A stretch of DNA of 64,000 bases, taken from contig WION01000003.1 of the NCBI GenBank assembly GCA_015039365.1, positions 1,054,001 to 1,118,000 on the forward strand, read 5' to 3'. The DNA comes from Amanita rubescens. Its lineage: Eukaryota > Basidiomycota > Agaricomycetes > Agaricales > Amanitaceae. The translations under genes were made by a program, and so were the position numbers. The first letter of the stretch is position 1; every line of letters starts with the position of its first letter. A model generated the notes under the pieces. That model was not told the DNA's origin and did no database searches. It saw only the letters and a program-made list of their open reading frames with translations. Below, piece by piece: positions 21,356 through 32,970 of this stretch.

Positions 21356-24300
21356 ATGACTTCAAGGTGTGCCTTGCGAGTTCTCTTCTCGCCCGTTGCC
21401 GGCTCATCCGTGCATTAGGTTGGACAGGCTCCTCCTTCTCTTGGATACGGGCTCCTCGCTTTCCGTAAGACATACTGCTGCCAAACAATTGGCCCAGCTG
21501 GCCGTCAAAAGCGTGATTTCAGACGTTCCGATCAATGAAGATGACCTCAAATCCGCTCGTCAACATGTATCTGCGGTGGATCACTCGGCGTGGGCTGAGT
21601 TAATGGCCGTAGTAGCAAGAGTACGCGTCATTCTGTTTTTCGACACCACTTGTTAAAGCCCATCCAGATTATGCCTTTTCTTCACTCAAAATCTTTCGAG
21701 ACGCGTTCTGCTGTCTCCATAGCTCTCTCCCAAATCTTCACTTTGGTTCCCGTGTGGCAACCATCCCAGGCTTCCTCTCATCCCGTTGAAGCATCTAGCG
21801 GTCCTCCGCCCGATTTCTCTAAATTTTCAGTCCAAGAGCTTATATTATCGGGTAAACTCTTGCTTGCGTCCTCCGGAAAAGAGTTCACCAAACCCACCGG
21901 TATTTTATCGAGTTCTGCAGAAGTAAAAAAGGCCCGGAAAGAAGCAATGGGTCGCTTGGGACTTGAATTTCTAGACAATGTTGCAGACGAGATGGACCTC
22001 GACAAGGAGCTTGCCGCTGATATGGAGGTCGATCCTGAAATGGAAGCGGATGATACTCAAAGTAAATCCGAAGTCGTGCCTGATGGTATCTCACAGCCTG
22101 GATCGACGCCCCTGGATACTCGGGCGAAAATTGAACGATCGAGTTCTTCGACACCAGCCGCGTCGTCACCGACAACTACTCGCCCTGAAGAAAGTGCGGA
22201 TCTAAGCAATTTGTCTGCTAGGGAACGCAACAGGCTGAAGAGAAAGCGAAAGCTAGGTAGTTCGGCGTTTGTTGCAGCTCCTCCACCTCAGGCTTCAGGT
22301 GCAAAATATAGTGCTACTCCAGGGGGACAAAGTCACAAGTGCGTACACTGTTCGAGATATCTTTTTTCCGTCCACTAATTCATCATAGGGTTCGCCTGGT
22401 GGCCAATGAGGAGAATGTTTCCTCGAATTCACGAATCAGCAGCCCGACCCCTTCAACTAATGAACCATCTCTGGACAAAGTAATTATCGATCCTTCTAAG
22501 GGTGGTGCTATATCGCCCAAGGCAACGAAGCAATCTAAGGCTCTCGAGGTACAACCTGGTTGTTGGATATGGGATGGTTTAGTGAGTGTGCTGGAAGTTG
22601 ACCTATTCAGTCCCGCTTGGGAGGTCCGGCATGGTGCGGCCATAGCATTACGCGAATTGCTTAAGGTTCAAGGAAAATGCGGGGGAATGAAAGGTGCGAT
22701 TTTACAAGGACGCATGCTTGTGTTCTTCTAAGCCACGACAGATGATGCATCATGGGAAGACAATGAAATTGCACATGAAAAGTGGTGCAACGACTTGGCG
22801 GCGAAATTCCTTTGCGTTTTCGTCCTTGACCGTTTTGGAGACTTTGTTTCTGATCAGGTATGTCTTTACCATATTCGATAAATCAAGATCGTAATTTTCC
22901 GCAGGTCGTGGCCCCTGTTCGAGAGACCGTCTCGCAAACACTGGGTTCCCTTATGATTCACATGCCCACGCGATCATTACTGCACGTTCATAATATTCTT
23001 TTACAAATGATACGCCAAGATTTCAATGTACCGGCGGGTTTGCGATCAAAACCACTGTCAGCCCACTCGATGAAATCACGTTCCCGGTCCGAGAAGACGC
23101 ATATATGGGAAGTGAGACATGCAGGTCTCCTTGGAATGAAATACGAGGTTGCAGTTCGCAGTGACCTCTTTGACAAGGAAATTGTGAAGCAGGAAGAACA
23201 TGTTTCCGCACAGCCTGGCATAAGTGTCCTTCGGGATGTTGTGGATGCTGCCGTCCTTGGGTATGTCTTACTGGTCTCAATAGATTTGCGTTGATACTAT
23301 TTCACATCATTTATGCAGCTTGGGCGACCGTGACGATGATGTACGTGCTGTAGCTGCGTCATGTCTCAGTCCTGTTGCTGGTCACCTCGTCGACCGATTA
23401 CCTGATACTCTGGAACGCGTATTGAATGTTCTGTGGAGTTGCTTGAGCGACATGAAGGATGATCTAAGCTCAAGTGTTGGTGCAGTCATGGATCTCCTAG
23501 GTAGCTTTTTTGTGATTTGCTTACTTCAAAGTGCTGAAACGATGCGCAGGAAAGCTGGTAACTTATGACCAAGTCATCAATCTACTTGCCAGCGAAAACT
23601 TCTCGTATGTGACAGGTGTTCATACACGATCATACTAACCCTCATTATAGGTTACCTCTCTCGACGTTGGCTCAAACATTATTCCCGTTCTTTCGTCACA
23701 CGATAGCAAACGTGCGCCTTGCTGTTGTCAATACGTTGGACTCCTTCATGGCTGTGCCATCGCTACCACGTGATTGGATTCAATCACCATTCTTACGCCT
23801 TCTCTTTCAAAACATCGTTGCTGAGGAACGGTCTGATATTCGGAATGCTAGCCTTTCAGCTTGGCGGACAGCATTGACGATTGTTTCATCTACCCCTGGA
23901 TGGCTGGAGAACGTTGTGGCGCAGCAACTCATTCTCGATTGGTATTCTATCATGATGACCCCGATTGGTGTCCCTGTTAATTCTACCGTCTTCTATTTTC
24001 CGTCAGTTGCCGCAGATAACAATGCAACGCCCGAGCGGCATAACGTGGACAAGAATATGCTCTCGCAAGATTTATCCTTAGTCTCCGTGGAAATTGTCCT
24101 CAAAGCCAGAATTGCAGCTGCGACGGCCCTTGCTTATCTCACCGCGTATTGGCCACTTCAGGTAAACTTGGACATTCCTTTGAAATTTTGGATATGTATC
24201 TAAGCGAATTATCACAGACTCTGGAAGATATTTTTCACCCAATTCTAACCCATTACATAAACTCTACGAGCATGCTGCAAAAGTTTCTGACTGCAACCGT

Positions 24301-27300
24301 TTCTGAAGAGTGGGCCCGGATATACTCCACGGACTCAACTGCCACGCCGCTTATGGAAGGATCAGCTTTGGCAAAAGAATTGAGTAACAAGATACTTGGT
24401 TGGCTGCAAGGAAATCCTCCGGCGGCTTATCATGAGATGGCATTATCGCTGGGCCGCATCCATGCTGAGTGTAGTGCCCTCCTTCAATGCTTCGCTGTGG
24501 ACTGCAAGCTTCCTATGTCTGCGGTGCCCTCACTTGGAAATGAAATTGATATCACGGGTACGAAGCCCGGTGGTTTCACGATAGACACCGCACAAGCGGC
24601 TGTTGGAGCAATATACATGAGATTGAAGGATAGTCTTGGAAAGACAAGGCGAAAAGAGCTATCCCTTATCGGCGAGAAACGCGAGGCCGTCGTGAGCAAT
24701 ATCGAAAGGTATGGCGAGATTAAGGCGCAGCACGATGTACGAGTAGCCGCAGCCTTCGCTGCTGCGTTTGTAGCATTCAGGAGCACTCCAGATAAAGTGA
24801 GTCCCGTTGTCAAGGGGATCATGAACAGCATAAAGGTACGATATTCTTTGGTCATGTTTAACTCGCCTCATACTGTGATCCAAGACCGAGGAAAACGTCG
24901 ATCTTCAGACAAGATCTGCGGCTGCTGTGGCATCATTTATTGAATTCTGTCTCTTTCATCACCTTTCGCAACCTCCTGACAAGATCGTAAAGAATCTATG
25001 CACCTTTCTATGTCAGGACGATGAACAGACGCCTACTTTTGCGTACATGCGAAAACACGCGGATGGAATCCTTACGTATCAAAACTTCGTGTCTACGTCG
25101 TCGAAGGCAGAGAAAGAGGACGGAAAAGATAAAGATAAAAGGAAGCTAGACGAGTTTACCAAATCTCGTCTTTCCAGGAGAGGCGCTAGTCTTGCTTTCG
25201 AACAGCTTTCGGCGAAATTTGGTTCCCGCCTGTTAGAGGTCATTCCTACTATGTGGCAGTCAATGGCTGGGGGTCTGTTAAGCACCTTTAACACTGGTTT
25301 GTTTTGGCATTTGATCGAATCTTGGGTGTGTTTCTAATTCGCCTTCACAGCAACGGCCGACCAATCCGACGGTCTGATTGACAAGCAATATGGACAAGAT
25401 GTGATCGATTCATTCAGTGTCATGGAGGCTGTCGTTCCAACTTTTCATGAAGGATTATGGCCCAAGCTAGTGGAAACCTTTCCGGTGCTTAAACTTGCTC
25501 TGCAGAGTCGATTTGCAATCATCCGGCAGTCTGCTGCAAAATGCCTGGCCACTATATGCGACGTCATGACGAGTGAGGCCATGAGATTCGTTATCGAGAA
25601 TATTATGCCACTTTTGGGAGATCCCCTGGTTCTAGCAAACAGGCAAGGCGCAACGGAACTCGTATATCGTGAGTATCAATGACAACGGAAAATCAGCGGC
25701 ACTGATGGAAATCGACAGATATTGTTCAGCGTCTAGACATTAAGGCATTGCCCTACGTTCTATTCATGATCGTTCCTATCCTTGGTCGCATGAGCGATTC
25801 AGATGAAGAAATCCGCTCGATAGCTACGAACACATTCGCGTCGCTTGTCAAAATGGTACCACTAGAAGTAAGGGTCTGATGTTGCGGGTCCAGTGAATGG
25901 AACTAATCGAACTATAGGCTGGATTGCCTGACCCGCCCTGCTTTCCCGCAGAATTACTCAAACGTCGTGAGAAAGAACGTCAATTTTTGACCCAGCTATT
26001 GGATGGAAATAAAGTCGAACAATACATAATACCGGTCGAAATTAAAGCAGAATTGCGCAAGTACCAACAGGAGGGTGTCAACTGGCTTGCTTTCCTTGCG
26101 AAATACCAGCTACATGGAATCCTTTGCGACGGTATGTTATACACGTTTACGTATTTCTACTTTTGACACCCGCCGTTAGACATGGGTCTAGGAAAAACTC
26201 TTCAATCCATTTGTATTTTAGCAAGCAAGCACCACGAGCGGTCTGAAAGATACAAGGCGACAAAGTCACCAGATGCTATACATTTACCTTCATTAATAGT
26301 TTGCCCGCCGACTCTAACGGGGCATTGGTACTACGAAATCCTGAAGTACGCGGAAAATACCCGTCCGATTTTATATACGGGAAACTCCAGAGAACGCACT
26401 CGACTCCTCGGCAAATTAAAGTCTTACGATGTCGTCATAACTTCATATGAAGTGGTTCGCAATGATATCTCAAATCTAGATCATATGGATTGGTTGTACT
26501 GTATTCTAGACGAAGGTCATGTTATAAAAAACGCCAAGACCAAACTCACCAAAGCCGTTAAAAGTATCCGAGCGCAACATCGCCTCATCCTCTCTGGAAC
26601 GCCGATCCAGAATAACGTTCTGGAACTATGGAGTTTATTTGATTTTCTTATGCCTGGCTTCCTTGGAACCGAAGCATCTTTTAACGATCGATTTGGCAAA
26701 CCAATTTTGTCCAACCGTGACGGGAAATCCAAGAACAGCGAAGCTGGTAAGTAATCCATGATGATTATCATTCGTATAAAAGCTTACGAGCTTTTGCAGC
26801 TGCGTTGGCCCTTGAAGCACTCCATAAGCAAGTCCTTCCATTCCTTTTGCGACGCTTAAAAGAAGATGTTTTGCATGATTTACCGCCCAAGATTATACAA
26901 GATTATTATTGTGAATTATCGGATATGCAGAAGCACCTTTATGACGACTTTTCCAAAAGCAAAGCTGCCCATGGCGCGATACAGGCGCTCAATCCGGCAC
27001 CAAGTAACGATCAACAACACGTCTTCCAGTCGTTGCAATACCTACGGAAACTATGTAACCATCCGGCTCTAGTTTTGAAGGACAACAAGGAAGCCATTGA
27101 CAATGCACTTGCTAAAGTGGGAGGTCAATCAACAGGCCTGGATGACATACAGCATGCGCCAAAATTACAGGCATTGAGGTAAGCTACTTCGCATGTCTCG
27201 TCAACCCAGATTTAAACAACAAGTCAGGCAATTACTCACGGACTGTGGGATCGGTTGTGCCTCTTCAATAATTGATAGTGGGAAGAGCGAGCTGATTGAT

Positions 27301-28017
27301 ACGGTATCGGAGTCTAACGGCGCCTTCTCCCAACACCGGGCCCTTATCTTTTGTCAAATGAAACAGATGCTCGATATTATCGAGACAGATCTGTTCAAAC
27401 GCCATATGCCGTCAGTGACGTACATGCGACTGGACGGTGGTACGGATGCCAGCAAACGACACGCCATTGTCCAGACTTTCAATTCTGATCCAAGTATCGA
27501 TTGCTTACTGTTGACGACGCATGTCGGTGGGCTAGGTTTGACGTTGACGGGTGCCGATACTGTGATTTTTGTTGAGCACGATTGGAATCCTATGAAGGAT
27601 TTACAAGCGATGGATCGCGCCCACCGTATCGGTCAGAAGAAGGTCGTGAACGTTTATCGCCTCATCACTAAAGGCACCCTTGAAGAAAAAATAATGGGGT
27701 AAGACTTGTTTTTGAATGTATCTCGTTGTCCACTGGCTAACCAAGAAATTATTAGTCTACAACGATTCAAATTGAACATTGCAAATTCGGTTGTTACCCA
27801 GCAAAATTCGGGTCTGGCATCGATGGATACAGACCTAGTCCTAGACTTGTTTCGCCGTGCGTCGGGGGAAGAGGATACTTCCAGCACATCCAAAAAGGGT
27901 TCAAAAGAGGCAGCCGGACCTGTCAATCAGAAAAATCTGCTTCAGGGCCTTGAAGACCTTCCGCCAGAAGAAGAATACGAAGGCATGGACTTGAAGAGTT
28001 TCATGAGCTCTCTGTAA
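21356..28017 (+). CDS. MOT1: MOT1/BTAF1, TBP-removing SNF2 ATPase
   Basis: MOT1 uses ATP to strip TATA-binding protein from DNA. Exon 1 is only ATG ACT TCA AG; after an intron of about 50 nt the frame continues RLDRLLLLLDTGSSLSVRHT, a MOT1 N-terminal signature. HEAT-repeat segments follow (IMPFLHSKSFETRSAVSIAL; WIWDGLVSVLEVDLFSPAWE; FPFFRHTIANVRLAVVNTLD). The ATPase starts KYQQEGVNWLAFLAKYQLHG, ILCDDMGLGKTLQSI (Walker A at about 26190), the DEGH box in LDEGHVIKNAKTK (about 26510), LSGTPIQNN, and the second lobe THVGGLGLTLTGADTVIFVE, DRAHRIGQKKVVNVYRLIT. The C-terminus SFMSSL ends at 28017. More than a dozen short introns are implied; the total is roughly 1850 residues, the usual size. DEGH rather than DEAH is characteristic of MOT1. 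Confidence 0.95.
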
Positions 28018-28210
28018 TATTGTGTACTAGTGTCACTCATTCGCATTTATTTCTTTGTAGTTTGACCATAGTAGTAGTAGTATCCTACCTTACGATGTAC
28101 CTGCCTTATAATTTGTCGTAGATATCATGTAAATAATTGAGGAATAATACAATGTAGACCCTGAAAGTGCTGTAGCTGTAATCGCTCTACGTTACGGTGT
28201 GTGTACATGA

Positions 28211-29807
28211 TCATCGTATCCGTTCTTTTGATGGAGGCATGGCATACTCGGTAATCTTCCGGATCTCCGCTTTTATTTCACTCAGGTTCGATTTCAGGGT
28301 CTTGACGTCCTCAAATTTGCGATGAGATTCGGCTTCGTCTATGAAAGTTTCGAGTAAAGCCTCTTGCTCGAGTAACGGTTGCAGTTTTTGAGCCAATTCG
28401 AGATCCAGAGAAGGTGGAGTTATCATGCCACTTTGGATACTAGGACTCATTGGGCTCGTTGGCGACCTTGCGGAGGGTAGAGACTAAGAGGACGAGAGAT
28501 TAAAAAGCTTGATTAGAGTGATAAATATAACCGGCGTCACCTTTAGCGGGAACATATTCTTCTGGAGGAATATATTGGCACGAGAAAGTACCGCTGTTTG
28601 GACACGCGATTGGGAATTCTTGGAATCATCTGGCCAGGGTAGTTGATATATACGTTTCGACAAGGCATCGTACTGCGCAAAAGCCTCTAAAAGACGCTTC
28701 CGCACAGCGGATGCTTCTTTTGTGGGTGGATCATTAAGGCTAGACGGCTTGAGCCTCTATATTGCAAAACACTGAGCAGAGCGTTACCTGAGTCGTAAAA
28801 TGAGGTCGTGGAATTGAGGTAGGGCAACCTCGATTTCATGTTCTAAATCTACCAGTATCTTTCATAATGATTAGCAGACTGATTCGTTCAAGAGCAGCCA
28901 TTCACATACGTTGTGAAGACGCACAAAGGGCGGTATTGCGGAACTCTCTTCCCGATACCTTTTACGTCTGACAAAGAGACAATTTAAAGGCCAAACGAAA
29001 TCCTGGACAAAGACTCACAGGAGAACGGGTCGACATTCTCCACATATTCTAACACCCTTCAAAAACTTTTCGTCGTCGCCGGCCAAGTCACTGTCAGAGC
29101 TGACGCCTCTTCTTCTCTTGACGCCGTAATCGACACCTTCGCCGACTTCTTCTATACATTTTGACTGCGAATCAACAACGAATAGCAGAGAACAAGACAC
29201 CGGTCGATGTGGTCGTTTTGGAGGTAATGAGCAGATTATTTTTCCGCATAACCTGCAATGGTGCTTTCGATTTGTTATTGGATGGAAGGAGGCGCTACAG
29301 TTGAAAGTTTAGTTTCTTGTGTTATCTAAAAACTTGTACTAGGTACTTGCTCGCATAAGGGACAGCGATTAACGAGCGAATCATCTTGCCATGGGGTTAT
29401 CCTCTGTTCGGCATCTGAGGTGATTAAGGAACTTCCGAGGTAAAAACCGCGGTGAGCAACCTACCTCGATAGATATCCTTTCCTTTGCCGGTGAAGATGT
29501 TTCTCATGCTCCTGAGAGAGTCGAAATCAAAGGAGGAAGAAAACCTTGGGGGAGGGTTCAAGAAGTGAAGGGAAATAAGCTTGTCGAGTCTTCTTTCGAG
29601 TTTGGTGCGTTCGACGCGCTCGTCATCACGATTGCGGGCACGAAGGGAAAGGAAGGTATTTGAGCGAGAACGTAAGACACCTTCTGGTTGGAAGGGTGAT
29701 CTGTAAGGAAGTGGACGAAATAAGGCGTCGATTGGGGGAAGTGAAGATACGGAGGGACTTGGAGAGTGAAGGCGACGTCGGTTGTAAGCTTCGTAGGGAA
29801 TTGCCAT
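28211..29807 (-). CDS. VAC1: VAC1/PEP7-type FYVE protein (Rabenosyn-5 homologue)
   Basis: VAC1 tethers Golgi-derived vesicles to endosomes, binding PI3P through a FYVE finger and Rab5 (Vps21). ATG at 29807 opens MAIPYEAYNRRRLHSPSP; a basic Ser-rich N-terminus follows. After an intron the FYVE zinc finger starts RITPWQDDSLVNRCPLCE and continues FHPITNRKHHCRLCGKIICS, with the RKHHCRLCG core intact and a later CGEC. Downstream come coiled-coil regions and the Rab-binding hairpin KRIYQLPWPDDSKNSQSR and LLEQEALLETFIDEAESHRK, which ends at 28211. The intron inside the FYVE finger (about 29340-29290) gives a frame that is off by one, so a border or a base there is uncertain. It is head-to-head with twinfilin. 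Confidence 0.85.
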
Positions 29808-29845
29808 GCAGTGATGAGCGTCAGCCGAGTAACGTCGTTCGCGCC
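29808..29845. promoter_or_regulatory. 38-bp gap between divergent VAC1 and twinfilin start codons
   Basis: The two start codons, minus at 29807 and plus at 29846, are separated by only 38 bp. Transcription of each gene must therefore start either in this gap or inside the coding region of the other, so the transcripts probably overlap at their 5' ends. No TATA-like motif is visible. Confidence 0.45.
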
Positions 29846-31037
29846 ATGTCAGCCTCATCTGGTATCACACCTTCAGATGAACTTCTCTCTAACTTCGCTT
29901 CTGCTACTGCACGATTCCTCAAGATCTCAATAGCGTCATCCGCAGATTCCCTCATCCTCGATCAAACCATCCCTCCTCGAGCTTCCTTTTCCGAAGATCT
30001 CCTCGCTCTCCATGACCCCCATGTCCTCGATGACAATATCCCTGCTTATATCCTTGCCCGTCTAGACCATACTCCATCTCAATGGGTCGCCATCTTCTAC
30101 GTACCTGACTCCGCCACAGTCAGAAATAAGGTATGTACACTACACCACCTCCTCCATCCTTCCTTCCATTGACATCCACACAGATGCTCTACGCATCTAC
30201 AAGAAACTCTTTGATGAAGGCCCTCGGTTCTTCCGCCTTTGTAGACTCCATCTTTGCAACGTCCAAGGACGATCTCACTCCAGAGGCTTACGCAGCACAT
30301 AAGCGTCACGTCACTGCACCCAAACCTCTTTCTTCGCGGGAACAAGAACTTGCCGACGTACGAACAGCCGAGAATAATAGCCTGTCCCATCAAGGCACGA
30401 CGGCTCGCACCAGCCATGTTAATGATTCAATTGGTTTTCCCTGGTCTGACGAAGCGGAAACAGCCATAGTTAATTTCAGTCGCGCTGACGCATGCGCCGT
30501 AGTGATCCTGGTGAGTAAAAAACCCGGTTACGTTGCTGCGTCATGCGCTGAGGCCATGAATAGCAAATCGACCCCGCAACGGAAACGGTGATACTCAACT
30601 CATCCAAAAATATAGTCATCGAAAATCTACCAGACGCGTTACCCCGGTCGGAGCCGTGTTACGTCTTTCTTGCGTGGCCCCACTCGCATGCAGCTTACCC
30701 CCGCCGTGAAATTTGTGAGAAACGTACTCATTACCATGTGATATTGTTAACGGGTATTTCAGTCTATATATATTCTTGCCCAGGGACGTCTCCAATCAAG
30801 GACCGGATGATCTACTCCAGCGCATTCTTGTCCACGTTTCGGGGTGGAGAAGCTATAATTCGGTCCTCCTCCCCCACGGCTTACATGTCTTCGCGCAGGA
30901 TCGAGACATCCGATCCACAAGAACTTGACAAGGCCAAGTTACTGGAGACGCTCAGATTAGATGAGGATGTGCTTTATACCGAAAACGCAAAAGGAAAGCC
31001 TTTCTCTCGGCCAAGAAAACCCGCAAGGAGGAATTGA
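29846..31037 (+). CDS. TWF1: Twinfilin (two ADF-homology domains)
   Basis: Twinfilin sequesters actin monomers and caps barbed ends. The ATG at 29846 opens MSASSGITPSDELLSNFASA, then the first ADF-H domain (FLKISIASSADSLILDQ, YILARLDHTPSQWVAIFYVP, DSATVRNKMLYASTRNSLMK, ALGSSAFVDSIFATSKDDLT). The second domain is reached through introns after AVVIL and after YPRREI: ENLPDALPRSEPCYVFLAWP, then YIYSCPGTSPIKDRMIYSSA, the C-terminal ADF-H signature, and ETSDPQELDKAKLLETLRL. A Lys/Arg-rich tail (GKPFSRPRKPARRN) ends at TGA 31035-31037. The order of domains and the tail match the family, and frames are consistent across all introns. Confidence 0.92.
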
Positions 31038-31094
31038 TCAATGTAGTAATTGTGTACTTGTAACTTAAGGAGGCACGTAATATCCATCTTCGAC

Positions 31095-31390
31095 GACTGT
31101 TTGAGATTTCGTGACGGCCGGAAAAGAGCGCAGACGACTGGCATGGCAGCGCGCTCGAACAGGAGTAGATTGCACTTCTCTGAGCCAATTTCATACATCG
31201 CTGCACGGAACTCCGTGCAACTCACCCGCCTTTGTCCCTTGGAAAGCAGGCTCGCGTAAGCTCATTAAGAGCACGGCAGTTACATTTCCGTCATCTGCTC
31301 AAACACCCCAGCTCCATTTCGTAGACCACTCCTGCAATGACTTCTGGCGGGTCGTGATTTGGAACACACGAAACTTTTTACAAGGCAGCC
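31095..31390 (+). repeat. Decayed duplicate of the LOG-gene upstream region and first exon (copy A)
   Basis: This stretch matches 31479-31876 in the same order, with many substitutions and deletions. Shared words include gactgtttgaga, gccggaaaagagcg, gcgcgctcgaacaggagt, ggaactccgtgcaac, cattaagagcacggcagt, ctgcaatgact, cgggtcgt, ttttacaaggcagc. It contains an ATG with the start-codon context of the LOG gene but lacks the codons for [10 protein letters not shown], so it is not a working exon. Confidence 0.8.
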
Positions 31391-31478
31391 GCCACAATGA
31401 CTGCAGCCGTAATTCAATCCTCTTCGCCCACTTACTTCTGATGCGCTTGATACGAAATACCAAAAAGGACATTTCCAT

Positions 31479-31876
31479 GACTGTTTGAGATATTTAGCCG
31501 GAAAAGAGCGAAGACGAACGTGCCTGCGCGCTCGAACAGGAGTCTCACTCTCAGAACGAGTATGAGCCAATTTTCAGACAGGTCATACACCACTGCAAAC
31601 GTCTCCACCACCCCCGCTATACCAATATTACACTTTGCTACCAGGCAACGTACGGAACTCCGTGCAACCCCACCCGCCAAAGTCCCTGGGATAGTGGGCG
31701 AAGCGCAAGCCCATTAAGAGCACGGCAGTCACATCCCCATCTTTTTAACACCTCTTCTTAAACATCCCCGCTACATTTCTTACTCCACTTCTGCAATGAC
31801 TCTCGACAAGCGCAACTCTGTCGCCGTATATTGCGGGTCGTCATTCGGAACACACAAAGCTTTTTACAAGGCAGCT
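31479..31876 (+). repeat. Intact counterpart (copy B): promoter and first exon of the LOG gene
   Basis: This is the parental-looking copy of the tandem pair. It supplies the 5' flank and first coding exon of the LOG-family gene whose ATG is at 31796. It shares at least nine blocks of 8-19 bases, in order, with copy A at 31095-31390; the two copies are separated by about 90 bp. Confidence 0.8.
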
Positions 31877-32783
31877 GTGTGTAAGATCCGGTTTCTGACG
31901 TCGCCGCTCACCGTGCTTACAATGATTCGTCAGCTCTGGGAAAAGCCATAGCAGGCGATGGCCGGTCTTTAATATATGGCGGCGGCTCTGACGGGATAAT
32001 GGGAGTTGTATCCACCGCTGCTGTAGAAGAAGGCGGAATCGTAACAGGCATTATTCCGTACGCAATTCGTGCCGGTGGAGGTGAAAGAGAAAAGGTTACT
32101 TCAGACGTTAGTCCAGACTCGGACGCTGAGCTCGACTTGGCGAGGAAGAGGGTATGTCAAGTTCTTTTTACACAATTGCTCACCGTCTGACCTTTCTCGG
32201 CCAGGTAACGACAGTAAGTCATCCCTGTTTCGCACTGGGGTTCACCCCTGACTCGTTGTAAAGATCATTGTAGACTCTATGCATGACCGTAAAGTTGAAA
32301 TGGCTAAACGTGCAGACGGTTTTATTGGTTTGCCAGGCGGATTCGGAACCTTTGAGGAGGTCAGTAGTTTTCACGCCACAGCAATAACGTAATTTTAAAG
32401 AGACTATCTAGGTCCTCGAAGTTACGACATGGACCCAACTAGGTATCCATAATAAACGTAAGTTCTGGCAGATTAGATGCATCATAATGACCTCAGTCAA
32501 ATATGTAGCTGTTGTGCTTGCCAACATCCATGGATACTGGGATCCACTCCGTCTGTTGATCAATACAGGGGTAGAACGTGGTTATATCAAGCCTTCGAAT
32601 GCCCATATTGTCGTCTTCGTAGATGGTCCCGCTGATTATGCTGAACATGATGAGTACGACTGGGGGAGGGCTTTACTGGACGCATTCGATAATTGGTCCG
32701 AGATTAGAGGACGTCCCATGTTTGATTGGACACGTAGGATGGGCGAGGAAATAACTGAGAATGGCAAGCTGAGTGCGACATAA
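31796..32783 (+). CDS. LOG-family cytokinin riboside 5'-monophosphate phosphoribohydrolase
   Basis: LOG proteins (formerly annotated lysine decarboxylase-like) release a free base from nucleotide 5'-monophosphates. ATG at 31796 starts [20 protein letters not shown], the usual Rossmann opening. After an intron: [19 protein letters not shown] with the GGG(S/N)xG(L/I)MG nucleotide motif, [15 protein letters not shown], then [20 protein letters not shown] and the catalytic [10 protein letters not shown] (PGGxGTxxE motif complete). The C-terminal part reads [20 protein letters not shown] and ends at TAA 32781-32783, about 230 residues. All active-site motifs are intact. Its promoter and first exon are duplicated just upstream. 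Whether this fungus makes cytokinin cannot be inferred. Confidence 0.92.
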
Positions 32784-32970
32784 CCTCGTACTCAGTTAGA
32801 GCCACCATGAATATGATTATGCATGTATGTCATGGAACAACGTCAGCCTTAATACTACAGCTCGGGTCAATCTTTCGATTGGCGTCCATAAAAGTACCAA
32901 TGATAGTATCTGTGACCTTTGCCCTACGCTATTGAGACTTGTGAGATGTAACCTGCGCCACATAGTATGC

